Positions 33,936-42,273 of a stretch of DNA of 46,927 nt are shown piece by piece. The notes under the pieces are model-generated. The model worked only from the letters and a program-made list of their open reading frames with translations. It made no database searches and was not told the DNA's origin. The stretch spans positions 1 to 46,927 of the forward strand of contig JAODGL010000092.1 of NCBI GenBank assembly GCA_025464585.1, in the 5' to 3' direction. This stretch comes from Methanosarcinales archaeon (GTDB lineage: Archaea > Halobacteriota > Syntropharchaeia > Alkanophagales > Methanospirareceae). A program made the translations under genes and the position numbers. How positions within the stretch are numbered: position 1 is the first letter of the stretch; every line of letters starts with the position of its first letter.

Positions 33936-35216
33936 ATGACTAAACTACAAATCCCCTACGGCTCCAAGCTGATAGATATAGACATAGAAGGTAAACTATT
34001 AGCCCTTGAGGACAATAGAAGCAAAGCTAATCCAAAAAATCAGGACATGATAATAAGACATGCCCTTCAAAACCCTATCGGCACAAAAAGATTGAGAGAA
34101 ATAGTAAACGCAAGAAAAAACGCTACAATAATAATTGTTGTTGATGACCATACACGAGAAGCACCTACTGAGAAGATACTCGATGCTTTAACCGAAGAAA
34201 TAGGAGAAGAGAAGAAAAACCAAATCACACTGCTCGTTGCTTGCGGCACTCACGCACCACCAGCAGAAGAAGAATTGAAGAGAATACTTGGTAAATACTT
34301 CGCCCACTACAACTTCGAGCTCCATGATTGTGACGCGACACAAGATTTGGTCTTCGTTGGTACGACAAATAGAGGAACGCACGTGATGCTAAATAGAAGG
34401 TACGTGGAAGCCGATATAAAAATTCTAACCGGCGATATAACTTTGCATTACTATGCCGGGTTTGGAGGCGGGAGGAAGAGCATCCTACCGGGAATATCCT
34501 CACGGGAAACGATAAAGATGAATCATGCACTTCTTGTGGATGAACGCGCGAGGACCACAAATATAGAGAATAACCCTGTTCATCTGGACATGTCTGAAGC
34601 CGCATCTTTTGCACCACCTGATTTCGTGATAAATACCGTCTCTGATGCCTCGGGCAATCTGGTGGATGCATACGCAGGTGAGATGAACGCCGTGTTTCTT
34701 AAGGGTGCTGAGGTTGCAAAGGGATTGTTTTCTCTTGAAACTGATTTGTTTGACATCCTGCTGGTAAGTGCCGGCGGTTTCCCAAAGGACAGAAATTTGT
34801 ATCAAGCTACGAAGGCGATAGACAATTGTTATCGTGCGGTAGTTCCGGGTGGTAAGCTGATATTGGTTGCTGAATGCCGGGAAGGAATTGGTGACCCTTA
34901 TTTCGAGGACTGGATGAACGAATATGCCACCTATGAAGAAGCAACATCTGCAATCAAAGCAAATTTTGTGCTTGGGGGGCATAAGGCGTTTTATGTAAGG
35001 AAAGCAATGACCCGAGTACACCTGTCTATTGTCTCTGAGCTCGATACTCACTTGCTGAATAAATGGGGAATAAATGCTTATAAGTCGGTTTGGGAAGCGT
35101 ATGAAGCAGAAGTGGAGGAGGAGTACAGGCACGTAACCGAAATGAAAAACAAAGTTAAAATAGGTATAGTTAAAAATGGTTTGGATACTTTATTAGTGCC
35201 TGTGACGATAAATTAG
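33936..35216 (+). CDS. LarA-family (DUF2088) nickel-pincer racemase-like enzyme
   Basis: LarA proteins use a nickel-pincer nucleotide covalently bound to a lysine to racemise or epimerise hydroxyacids. The 426-residue protein keeps the whole known active-site set in Lactobacillus plantarum order: His106 (CGTHAPP), His171 (TLHYY), Lys181 (GGGRKSILPG) and His197 (MNHALL), matching His108, His174, Lys184 and His200. Asp and Arg of VDDHTREAP are also present. The substrate is unknown in archaea of this type. No larB, larC or larE gene is here. It ends 27 bases before the L19e gene, on the same strand. Confidence 0.87.
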   Translation: MTKLQIPYGSKLIDIDIEGKLLALEDNRSKANPKNQDMIIRHALQNPIGTKRLREIVNARKNATIIIVVDDHTREAPTEKILDALTEEIGEEKKNQITLLVACGTHAPPAEEELKRILGKYFAHYNFELHDCDATQDLVFVGTTNRGTHVMLNRRYVEADIKILTGDITLHYYAGFGGGRKSILPGISSRETIKMNHALLVDERARTTNIENNPVHLDMSEAASFAPPDFVINTVSDASGNLVDAYAGEMNAVFLKGAEVAKGLFSLETDLFDILLVSAGGFPKDRNLYQATKAIDNCYRAVVPGGKLILVAECREGIGDPYFEDWMNEYATYEEATSAIKANFVLGGHKAFYVRKAMTRVHLSIVSELDTHLLNKWGINAYKSVWEAYEAEVEEEYRHVTEMKNKVKIGIVKNGLDTLLVPVTIN

Positions 35217-35243
35217 ATAAGGAGGAACAAAGGAGAAGTAGCA

Positions 35244-35699
35244 ATGGCTGATCTCGCAAAACAGAAAAGGATAGCAGCAGAGGTGATGAAAGTCGGCAAG
35301 GGACGTGTGTGGATAGACCCTGAAGCTACTGAAGATGTTACGGGAGCGATAACAAGAGAGGATATTCGAGGCTTGGTAGAAGAAGGTATCATAAAAAAGA
35401 AGCAGAAGAAAGGTGTGAGCCGGGGAAGGGCGAGGGAAAGAGCGATCAAAAAGGCGCAGGGGCGCAGGAAGGGACAAGGTTCCAGAAAGGGTGCAAAAGG
35501 CGCGAGGAGAGGGAAGAAAAGGTTATGGATGACCAAGATCAGGGGCTTACGCAGACGATTAAAAGAGCTACGGGACATAGAGCATATTGACAGAACTACA
35601 TATCGAAAATTATATAATAAAGCGAAGGCAGGGGAAATCCGAAACATCGCGCATTTAAATGACTTAATAAAATCGAGTGGAGTAACGAAAGAGGGATAG
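35244..35699 (+). CDS. rpl19e: Large subunit ribosomal protein eL19
   Basis: The 151-residue basic protein matches archaeal/eukaryotic L19e: ADLAKQKRIAAEVMKVG, VWIDPEA, ITREDIRGLVEEGIIKKK, GSRKGAKGAR and WMTKIRGLRRRLKELR. It binds 23S rRNA. An AGGAG site precedes the ATG. It begins the run eL19-uL18-uS5-uL30, the standard order of the archaeal spc operon's distal part. Confidence 0.96.
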   Translation: MADLAKQKRIAAEVMKVGKGRVWIDPEATEDVTGAITREDIRGLVEEGIIKKKQKKGVSRGRARERAIKKAQGRRKGQGSRKGAKGARRGKKRLWMTKIRGLRRRLKELRDIEHIDRTTYRKLYNKAKAGEIRNIAHLNDLIKSSGVTKEG

Positions 35700-35702
35700 A
35701 AA

Positions 35703-36245
35703 ATGGCTAAAGGACCGACATATCATGTTCGCTTCAGAAGGAGGAGAGAAGGTAAGACCGACTATCGAAAGAGGCTAAAGCTATTGCTTAGCAGAAAGCC
35801 CAGGGTTGTAGTGAGAAAAAGCAATAAATACCTCAGAATACAACTTGTTTTGGCTGATAAGCTCGGAGATAAGACTGTTGTCTCTGTTATCTCTTCTGAA
35901 CTGAACAGATATAACTACACAGGAGGTGGGTGTAATACACCAGCAGCTTATTTGACCGGGTTGTTATTTGGCAAGCGCGCAAAAGAGGCGGGATTTCACG
36001 AAGCTATCCTCGATATTGGACTGCATACCCCAACCTATGGTTCTAAAGTGTACGCAGCTTTAAAAGGTGTCAGTGATTCCGGTATGGAAGTTGCACATGA
36101 CTCTTCTGTTTTTCCCTCTGATGAGCGCATAAACGGGAAACATATTGCTGATTTTTTACACACTTCTTCTATATTGGACAACTTCAAAGAAACAAGAGAA
36201 AAAATAATAACTGCGTATGAGGAGAAGAGAGTGGTGGGGTCATGA
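35703..36245 (+). CDS. rpl18: Large subunit ribosomal protein uL18
   Basis: The 180-residue protein binds 5S rRNA. Motifs: GPTYHVRFRRRREGKTDYRKRLKLL near the N-terminus, RVVVRKSNKYLRIQLV, AAYLTGLLFGKRA and LDIGLHTPTYGSKVYAALKG. It starts 3 bases after the eL19 stop and its own stop overlaps the uS5 start as ATGA, so translation is coupled. Confidence 0.96.
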   Translation: MAKGPTYHVRFRRRREGKTDYRKRLKLLLSRKPRVVVRKSNKYLRIQLVLADKLGDKTVVSVISSELNRYNYTGGGCNTPAAYLTGLLFGKRAKEAGFHEAILDIGLHTPTYGSKVYAALKGVSDSGMEVAHDSSVFPSDERINGKHIADFLHTSSILDNFKETREKIITAYEEKRVVGS

Positions 36246-36871
36246 GAAAAGAAGCGGAGAGAAAGATGGCTGAGGAAGAGAATTGGATACCCATAACAAG
36301 ATTGGGTCTGCTGGTACAAAGTGGCGAAATAAAAAGTATAGAAGAAGCTCTTCGGTCAAGATACCCGTTAAAAGAATATCAAATTGTGGAATCCCTTCTA
36401 CCCGACCTTAGTGAGGAGGTTTTAGATATAAACATGGTGCAAAGGATGACCGATTCAGGCAGGAGAGTGAAGTTTAGAGTATGCGTAATCGTTGGTAATC
36501 GAGATGGATATCTTGGCATAGGGCTGGGTAAAGATGCTCTTGTCCGCAACAGCATTACGAAGGCAATAAGAGCTGCTGAATTGGATTTAACATATATTGA
36601 GAGAGGTTGCGGCTCATGGGAATGTGGATGTAACGAGAAACATTCTATTCCGTTCAAGGTGACGGGGAAATCGGGAGGTGTTGAAATAACATTGAAACCT
36701 GCTCCGAAGGGTTTGGGGCTCGCTGCTGGTGATATATCCAAAAAAGTACTGGAGTTCGCAGGTATCAAGGATATCTGGGCTAAAACGAAAGGAGCAACAC
36801 GAACAACATTTAATCTCGCACTGGCAACTTATGATGCGCTAAAAAAAACAGCTTCAATGAAAACTTTTTAG
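36242..36871 (+). CDS. rps5: Small subunit ribosomal protein uS5
   Basis: The 209-residue protein has the N-terminal double-stranded RNA-binding fold (KFRVCVIVGNRDGYLGIGLGKD) and the C-terminal S5 domain (GLGLAAGDISKKVLEFAGIKDIW). A CGSWECGCNEKHSIPF insertion of the archaeal form contains two Cys. The start at 36242 overlaps the uL18 stop; an in-frame ATG at 36266 (MAEEENWIP), preceded by GGAGAG, is an alternative. Confidence 0.95.
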   Translation: MRKEAERKMAEEENWIPITRLGLLVQSGEIKSIEEALRSRYPLKEYQIVESLLPDLSEEVLDINMVQRMTDSGRRVKFRVCVIVGNRDGYLGIGLGKDALVRNSITKAIRAAELDLTYIERGCGSWECGCNEKHSIPFKVTGKSGGVEITLKPAPKGLGLAAGDISKKVLEFAGIKDIWAKTKGATRTTFNLALATYDALKKTASMKTF

Positions 36872-36881
36872 AAAAAGCGTT

Positions 36882-37349
36882 ATGGAAGCGATAATAAAGC
36901 TAAGGGGAAGCGTAGGAATAAGACCGGAGATAAAGCATACGTTAAGGCTTCTGCGTTTGCATAAGGTGAATCACTGCGCTATTGTGGAAGAGAATGATTA
37001 TTATAAGGGAATGATAAAGAAAGTGAAGGATTACATTGCCTGGGGAGAGATTTCCGAGGATATGCTTGAGCTTTTATTGAAAAATAGAGGTAGATTAGAA
37101 GGCGGTAAACGATTAGCCGAGCAGTATCTACGCGAGAATACTCCCTACGGGTCTTTCAAAGAACTTGCCCATGCTTTGTATGTAGGCGAAGTAGGGATGA
37201 AGGATTTGATGGAATACAAAATCAAACCTGTTTTCAGGCTGCATCCGCCAAGGAAAGGGCATAAGGGGATAAAAAGAAGTGTTAAGGAAGGTGGAGAACT
37301 CGGCTATCACGGCGATAAGATAAATGAGTTGTTGTATAAGATGCGGTGA
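36882..37349 (+). CDS. rpl30: Large subunit ribosomal protein uL30
   Basis: The 155-residue archaeal L30 has IIKLRGSVGIRPEIKHTLRLLRLHKVNHCAIVEE at the N-terminus and FRLHPPRKGHKGIKR towards the C-terminus. It starts 10 bases after the uS5 stop. In the usual archaeal order uL15 and SecY would follow; here an unrelated small membrane protein does. Confidence 0.95.
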   Translation: MEAIIKLRGSVGIRPEIKHTLRLLRLHKVNHCAIVEENDYYKGMIKKVKDYIAWGEISEDMLELLLKNRGRLEGGKRLAEQYLRENTPYGSFKELAHALYVGEVGMKDLMEYKIKPVFRLHPPRKGHKGIKRSVKEGGELGYHGDKINELLYKMR

Positions 37350-37353
37350 TACA

Positions 37354-37548
37354 ATGTTTTTGATAGGATTATTCTCCTCAAAAGCTATGGTAGCTGTGGG
37401 AATCTTATCAGGTTTAGCTATGGGGGCTTTAGGGTTGGTGCTAGACCCGTTTAAGGTTGATGAAGAAAAAAGCGTACGTATAGTAGAAGTAGGTGAAGGG
37501 AAGAAGGAGATTTGGGAAAGAGATTTGGGTGATAATAAAGGTAGATAA
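37354..37548 (+). CDS. Small membrane protein after uL30
   Basis: The open frame starts inside rpl30, but the ATG at 37354 (MFLIGLFSS), 4 bases after the rpl30 stop, is preferred and gives 64 residues. Residues ~1-28 are hydrophobic with a glycine-rich segment (LSGLAMGALGLVL); the tail is charged (KKEIWERDLG). No known family. Tight spacing suggests that it is co-transcribed with the ribosomal genes; it might help insert proteins or be a lineage-specific addition. Confidence 0.5.
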   Translation: MFLIGLFSSKAMVAVGILSGLAMGALGLVLDPFKVDEEKSVRIVEVGEGKKEIWERDLGDNKGR

Positions 37549-37599
37549 TGAGCTCATCATCCCTTGTCTCCGGTTCTTCTTCCCAAAAATCCAGCTCTT

Positions 37600-37821
37600 T
37601 TAATTCCTTGAAGAAATCTCCGCCATGCCGTATAATCTGAAAATATCCAGAGCCACAAAAATATGGTCTATCCCCTTCCCTGGGTCTTCCTCAAAATGCT
37701 CGATTATCTCTTTCATTTGCTCACGTTCGCCCAGTGGAGCATAATAGTGGAGCAGGTAATAGTCATAATACGGATAATTTACTTTCTTCTTTTTCTTTTT
37801 CCCCTTCTTCTTTTTACTCAT
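37600..37821 (-). CDS. Small protein with lysine-run N-terminus
   Basis: The 73-residue product starts with a lysine-rich stretch (SKKKKGKKKKKK), then tyrosines (YPYYDYYLLHYY) and an acidic helical part. No known family. The Lys run could bind nucleic acid. A low-complexity start can arise by chance, so the gene is only tentative; it is divergent from the GGGP synthase gene, about 70 bases from its start. Confidence 0.4.
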   Translation of the reverse strand: MSKKKKGKKKKKKVNYPYYDYYLLHYYAPLGEREQMKEIIEHFEEDPGKGIDHIFVALDIFRLYGMAEISSRN

Positions 37822-37889
37822 ACTTTAGTCAAAGAAACTGTTATTTTTAGTAAAGGTTTTTGCGTAGCAAAAAAGTTTATCTAAAAACG

Positions 37890-38573
37890 ATGCTCATGAA
37901 AGAAAAACCATGGAAAAATTGGGAACACATAACTAAGCTCGATCCGGACAAACATATCTCGAAAGACAATTTAAAAACCATCGTGGAAAGCGGAACAGAC
38001 GCAATAATGATCTCTGGCACACAAAACATCACTGGCAAGAACGTATCCCTGCTAATATCCATGCTGAAAGATTATGAAATACCAAAAATATTAGAGCCTG
38101 CAACTCCTGAAGCCGTCATGTATGAGCACATAGATTATATTTTTGTGCCTCTTGTTCTCAATTCCACAGATTTAGATTGGATTGTAGGCAAGCATAAGGA
38201 TTGGATAATGAACCAAACAATAGACTGGAAGAAGGTCATACCCGAGGCATATATAGTCCTGAATCCATTATCCGCAGTAGCTAAACTGACCAAATCAAAG
38301 ACCGACTTAACCTCAGATGAGGTCATCGCGTACGCGCTATACGCGGAGAAATATCTCCATCTCCCCATCATCTACATAGAATATAGTGGGACCTACGGCG
38401 ATCCTCAATTGGTAAAGCAACTGAGTGAATCACTAAGTGAAGCATCTCTGTTCTACGGTGGTGGGATAGACACAAAGGAGAAAGCAGCAGAGATGAAGAG
38501 ATATGTTGATGTTATCGTAGTTGGAAATGTAGTGTACACCAACATGGAAAAGTTTCTGAGAACCATTCCTTAA
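37890..38573 (+). CDS. Geranylgeranylglyceryl phosphate synthase (PcrB family)
   Basis: The enzyme links geranylgeranyl diphosphate to sn-glycerol 1-phosphate, the first step of archaeal membrane lipid synthesis. The protein is a TIM barrel with WEHITKLDPDKHI at the N-terminus, TDAIMISGTQNIT (phosphate site), YIFVPLVLNS, IYIEYSGTYGDP, and FYGGGIDTKEKAAEM with VIVGNVVYTN at the C-terminus. The frame runs up to 37860, but the N-terminal match begins after the ATGs at 37890 and 37896; 37890 is chosen here (227 residues). It has no close operon partner. Confidence 0.92.
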   Translation: MLMKEKPWKNWEHITKLDPDKHISKDNLKTIVESGTDAIMISGTQNITGKNVSLLISMLKDYEIPKILEPATPEAVMYEHIDYIFVPLVLNSTDLDWIVGKHKDWIMNQTIDWKKVIPEAYIVLNPLSAVAKLTKSKTDLTSDEVIAYALYAEKYLHLPIIYIEYSGTYGDPQLVKQLSESLSEASLFYGGGIDTKEKAAEMKRYVDVIVVGNVVYTNMEKFLRTIP

Positions 38574-38589
38574 TGTTCATATTTTTTTC

Positions 38590-39033
38590 TCATTTAGCTA
38601 ATGAACGTGCTAGAATATATCCAATGAACGCTCCGATTCCAGTAGAAATTATAAAATTGTCAAACTTATCCCCTCTTTCTTCACTCAAGTCCTTTTTTAA
38701 TAATGCCTCTAACGCATCCGCATCATTTTGATTAATTTCATAGCTCTTCGCTTTATTTAAAAGCATGATTAATTTCTCCCGCTCTGCTTCTGTTAATGGA
38801 TTTGCTCTATGAGTAACTCTCTCTAAAAGTGCAGAAATTCCCTGGCGTACCAGCTCATCACCTACTTTATTCGTTAGAATTGAAATTTCAACGATTGATT
38901 TTCTTATCTCACATACGTCACTGCCCAGATTTCCCACCTTTTTCCCTAAATAGAATGACGATGCTAAGAGACCACTTGCTATTGAAAGTCCAGCCAGTGC
39001 GATTCCAAGTCCTGTGCTTATCTCAAGAACCAT
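38590..39033 (-). CDS. Membrane protein of unknown function
   Basis: The 147-residue protein has a hydrophobic N-terminal segment (residues ~6-30), a long charged helical middle and a short hydrophobic C-terminal segment (~125-143, FIISTGIGAFIGYILA). No known family. Topology suggests both ends in the membrane with a cytoplasmic helical loop. It is convergent with the GGGP synthase gene and 103 bases upstream of the mmp7 end, on the same strand as mmp7. Confidence 0.5.
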   Translation of the reverse strand: MVLEISTGLGIALAGLSIASGLLASSFYLGKKVGNLGSDVCEIRKSIVEISILTNKVGDELVRQGISALLERVTHRANPLTEAEREKLIMLLNKAKSYEINQNDADALEALLKKDLSEERGDKFDNFIISTGIGAFIGYILARSLAK

Positions 39034-39135
39034 TTTATCTCTGATTTTAAATTTAATTATAACTGAAAGTATATAAAAACATTATCGAGTTCTAACAAAA
39101 AGCAATCTCCAGTGGAAACACAGGGGTGTGTCGGG

Positions 39136-40032
39136 TTAAAATATCCCACCAGTCACGGCTTCAGTTTGTATCTTCACCAGATAGCCTTCATATAAAGATT
39201 TTTTTATCTCAGAAATCTCTGATAGCTTCCTCTTCCCTATCTCTATATCCCTTACCCTACCTTCATCCCCCTCTTCTATCTTCACTCGTAATCCATCTAA
39301 GTGGATCACAACTGGGAACTCCTCACCTGCTTTTGGAGGCAGAGTCATCTCTATCATCTCTTTTATGAACAAAGGGGAAGCAGCCAAAGGGTCCTCTTCT
39401 ATCTCTTCTATCTTCTCATTCAAAACCTCCTTGAATGCTGCAGCCATCTCTTCTAATTTATCTATGTCCGATTTCCGGTTCATCCTGCGCGTCCTTCTGC
39501 CCACGCCACCAACATAATGTGGTATGTCAAGGTCTGGTGGACCGCCAACAATCATATAAGGCACCTCTAATGGCTCGCACAGTTTCGGCGCCTTCTCCTC
39601 TATGCACTCTTTAAAATCGCCAAATACAAATACAGCGGCGTCACATTCCTCTATTATCGCCTTCTCTTGCACGGTCATCTGTGCTATCCTCTTCCCTACT
39701 CCTCTCGCTAAACCCATCATATTTGTAATCGCACCTTTCCTGCGTAAAAACTCCGCTATGTCACACATCGGATAAACAGCATGGTGATTACCCAGAGAAG
39801 GAACTACTATCATTATTTCTGCACCTGCCAACGGCAAATCCTTTAACTTACCCCCCAAATCCTTCGCTTTATTCCGGATTCTCCGCTCTTCCTCCTCCGG
39901 AAATGCCAGATGCATCATTGTCTCCGTCTGCATCACCATCTCTTGTAATACAAAACCCCCTATATCCTCTATTGTCTCTTTTAACTCATGGAACTTATAC
40001 ACGCCGCCTGTGAACATCATTATTTTATACAT
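39136..40032 (-). CDS. Methanogenesis marker protein 7
   Basis: The 298-residue protein fits marker 7: it begins MYKIMMFTGGVYKFHELKE, with EDIGGFVLQEMVMQTE, GGPPDLDIPHYVGGVGRR, and ENR-type C-terminal segments. In Methanothermobacter, Mmp7 was found with Mmp3, Mmp17 and McrC in the component A3 complex that activates methyl-CoM reductase. It lies 1 base after the mmp17 stop in the run mmp14-mmp17-mmp7. Confidence 0.87.
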   Translation of the reverse strand: MYKIMMFTGGVYKFHELKETIEDIGGFVLQEMVMQTETMMHLAFPEEEERRIRNKAKDLGGKLKDLPLAGAEIMIVVPSLGNHHAVYPMCDIAEFLRRKGAITNMMGLARGVGKRIAQMTVQEKAIIEECDAAVFVFGDFKECIEEKAPKLCEPLEVPYMIVGGPPDLDIPHYVGGVGRRTRRMNRKSDIDKLEEMAAAFKEVLNEKIEEIEEDPLAASPLFIKEMIEMTLPPKAGEEFPVVIHLDGLRVKIEEGDEGRVRDIEIGKRKLSEISEIKKSLYEGYLVKIQTEAVTGGIF

Positions 40033-40033
40033 C

Positions 40034-40597
40034 TCATGTACCTCCTTTGCTTGAAGCCATCTTTCTCATTATCTCTTTCGCTTTTTCCTTCCACTCCTCC
40101 GCTATGGGATTCTCTGAAGCGATAATGGTTATTCCTGCGGTGGAAGGCATAGGATACCGTACCCGGGCACCCTCTGGCAGTATCCTATCTATTCCATCTA
40201 ATACCCTCGAGTTTAAATCCTCTCTGGGGTCATATACAATCAAATTCATAACTTCTGCTATTTCCTCATCCTTCAATTCAAGTCCTATCACTAATCTGCT
40301 TATTTGTTGAACGCGCTCCCCGTATTTATCCCACAGCAGAGCAAGCAATTTAGGAGCATATTTCTCGTCTGTGATCCTTAACTTATCCCCTTCTCGCTGC
40401 GTTACATCCCATACCTTTACAGGGCTTGGCACCCTGCCTATCTCGACAGAGAGTATAAAAACGTGTTCCGCAGCATTACAATACATGTATACCTGCTCTA
40501 TGTTACTTCTCAGTCCTATGTCCCTGAATGTATCATCGCATATCTTCTCATAACTCGCGTTTGCAAACTCATCTCCCCCCTCTACTTTTACTTCCAT
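40034..40597 (-). CDS. Methanogenesis marker protein 17
   Basis: The 187-residue protein fits marker 17: ASYEKICDDTFRDIGL, YMYCNAAEHVFILSVEIGR, and PSTAGITIIASENPIAEEW towards the C-terminus. It is a soluble alpha-beta protein with no obvious cofactor motif and, with Mmp7, belongs to the proposed methyl-CoM reductase activation complex. It starts 1 base after the mmp14 stop. Confidence 0.87.
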   Translation of the reverse strand: MEVKVEGGDEFANASYEKICDDTFRDIGLRSNIEQVYMYCNAAEHVFILSVEIGRVPSPVKVWDVTQREGDKLRITDEKYAPKLLALLWDKYGERVQQISRLVIGLELKDEEIAEVMNLIVYDPREDLNSRVLDGIDRILPEGARVRYPMPSTAGITIIASENPIAEEWKEKAKEIMRKMASSKGGT

Positions 40598-40598
40598 C

Positions 40599-42038
40599 TC
40601 AAAGACCTCCCTTCTGCCTCTTTACTCTTTTCCCATATACACACCCACGACCTTGAACGCCACCTATGGGGTTCTCCGGTGTGCCAAACTGGTGCATGCA
40701 CCTGCCAAGAACTGCTGCACCCCTCGCCAGGGCATCATCCGCAAATATCACTTCCGTATCCATTCTCCTTCCAAATAATCTGCTCAACTTTTCCAGTATT
40801 ATCTCAGGCTTCCGCCCCGTTATCCCTGCTCTACCCGTTATTCCTATTTTTGTGTTAGGTAATAATAAACCTTCCGCTTTTGCGATCCCTACTAATTCTT
40901 CCACCACACACGCTGATAGCTCATCTATTACGGGTAAAATATAATGTTCTCCTTCCTCTTTTGCAAGCTCTACGCCGATATCCGCTATTTTAGGTAGCTC
41001 AGAGAGGTTATGTCCAGCATCCACGCCAATTAACACTACCCCATTCCTCTCCGCTGCTTCTACATTCACGGGAACGCCGCCTACTCTGTGACCACTTTTT
41101 ACTTTTTCTATCCGCACATGTTTGAGAATATTTTCTGTATATTCTGTCACTACATCCTTTTTTATCCGCCCCTTCTTTTTCTGTAAATCAAGTACAGAAG
41201 GGAAATCAACGGGCACAATTTTTGATACCACTGCGTCAGGGATTGCACCAGCTAAACCGCAAAAGTTACCTATAACACGAGCATACGGCAACCCATCATC
41301 TGTTATTCGACCTGCGAGCGTGGTACCGAAATCCAAAGATAGAACGGGGTTACGGTAATCAACATCGAGCCATTTAGCGGCTTCCTTAAGTCCAGCGGTT
41401 ACAAGCTCCCCTTCCATCTCGTTCCCCACTATCGACTCCCCTGCGGGAGGCATGTTCCCGGTTACAGCCCCGTCAAAATGAGTCTTTTCCATTCTTGAAA
41501 ACGCCCTCAGTTCTGGTGCGATATTTTCTACCGTCATGGGGGAAATCATCTTCCTCGGGGGCACACCAGCGAGCATACATCCTTTTGCTAACGCTTTTAT
41601 TACGCCTTCAACCTCCTCAATTTTTGAGAAACATGCCGTTACACCTGTGGAGCGAACAACGAAATGCAAGTCTGGGATAGTAATGCCTGCGGATTTCGCG
41701 CAGTCCTGCAATGTCCTTTTTACCAAATCTGCTATGGACTCTTCGGAAAGGTCCACCAAGCTTAACGTGTGGCAGAACGAATCATGGTCAGACCGAGCCT
41801 CTCTGGTCATCTTAACTGCTTTGTCAAGGATATAAGTCTTTCCGCTTTTTAAATCCGTAGCGGTCAATATAGATTTGGTGGTGCTGTTCCCAAGCTCAAC
41901 GCTTGCAGCAATAAAAATGGGTCTTAACGTAAGGTCGCCTCTGGAAAGGCGTAATATAAAAAACAAATCCGCGTAACTGATCTTCTTGGTCCTAAGCAAT
42001 CTTGGCTGATACTTCTTCCCAAATATGCCCATTACCAT
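40599..42038 (-). CDS. Methanogenesis marker protein 14 (ASKHA-like)
   Basis: The 479-residue protein fits marker 14. It has an ASKHA-type ATPase layout: ASVELGNSTTKSIL near residue 45, LSLDFGTTLAGRI near 230, and IGVDAGHNLSEL near 330. The fold is shared with activators of glycyl radical and corrinoid enzymes. C-terminal ITGRAGITGRKPEIIL and GAAVLGRCMHQFG also match my knowledge of the family. It opens the mmp14-17-7 operon, divergent from mtr. Confidence 0.86.
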   Translation of the reverse strand: MVMGIFGKKYQPRLLRTKKISYADLFFILRLSRGDLTLRPIFIAASVELGNSTTKSILTATDLKSGKTYILDKAVKMTREARSDHDSFCHTLSLVDLSEESIADLVKRTLQDCAKSAGITIPDLHFVVRSTGVTACFSKIEEVEGVIKALAKGCMLAGVPPRKMISPMTVENIAPELRAFSRMEKTHFDGAVTGNMPPAGESIVGNEMEGELVTAGLKEAAKWLDVDYRNPVLSLDFGTTLAGRITDDGLPYARVIGNFCGLAGAIPDAVVSKIVPVDFPSVLDLQKKKGRIKKDVVTEYTENILKHVRIEKVKSGHRVGGVPVNVEAAERNGVVLIGVDAGHNLSELPKIADIGVELAKEEGEHYILPVIDELSACVVEELVGIAKAEGLLLPNTKIGITGRAGITGRKPEIILEKLSRLFGRRMDTEVIFADDALARGAAVLGRCMHQFGTPENPIGGVQGRGCVYGKRVKRQKGGL

Positions 42039-42070
42039 TTTTTCCTTTCTTTAACAACTATCGTGTGTAT

Positions 42071-42080
42071 GGTATAAAAG
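42071..42080 (-). promoter_or_regulatory. TATA box of the mmp14-17-7 operon
   Basis: On the minus strand this reads CTTTTATACC, centred about 38 bases before the ATG at 42038. That predicts a start near 42050 and a leader of about 12 bases with the AAGGAAA ribosome site. It faces away from the mtr promoter about 170 bases off. Confidence 0.5.
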
Positions 42081-42243
42081 TATCATCGGAATAAATATCT
42101 TGTCTATTTTTGCAGTCAACTTCTCATTATCATCATGTCCAGGTGTTTGTTACCCGCTCGGATAGTGGTTCTAACCCAAAACAAAAGTTATTTATGTTTC
42201 CCCTTTCTTGCTTACAAAATCTTGTGAGAAAAAAATAGAAAAC

Positions 42244-42251
42244 TTTATATG
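42244..42251 (+). promoter_or_regulatory. TATA box of the mtr operon
   Basis: TTTATATG is preceded by GAAAAC and centred 26 bases before the ATG at 42274, predicting a leaderless mtrE message. A second AT-rich candidate (TTATTTATG, about 42188-42196) could give a longer leader from about 42215. Confidence 0.55.
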
Positions 42252-42273
42252 GTGTTATTCAAAATTTTTCATC

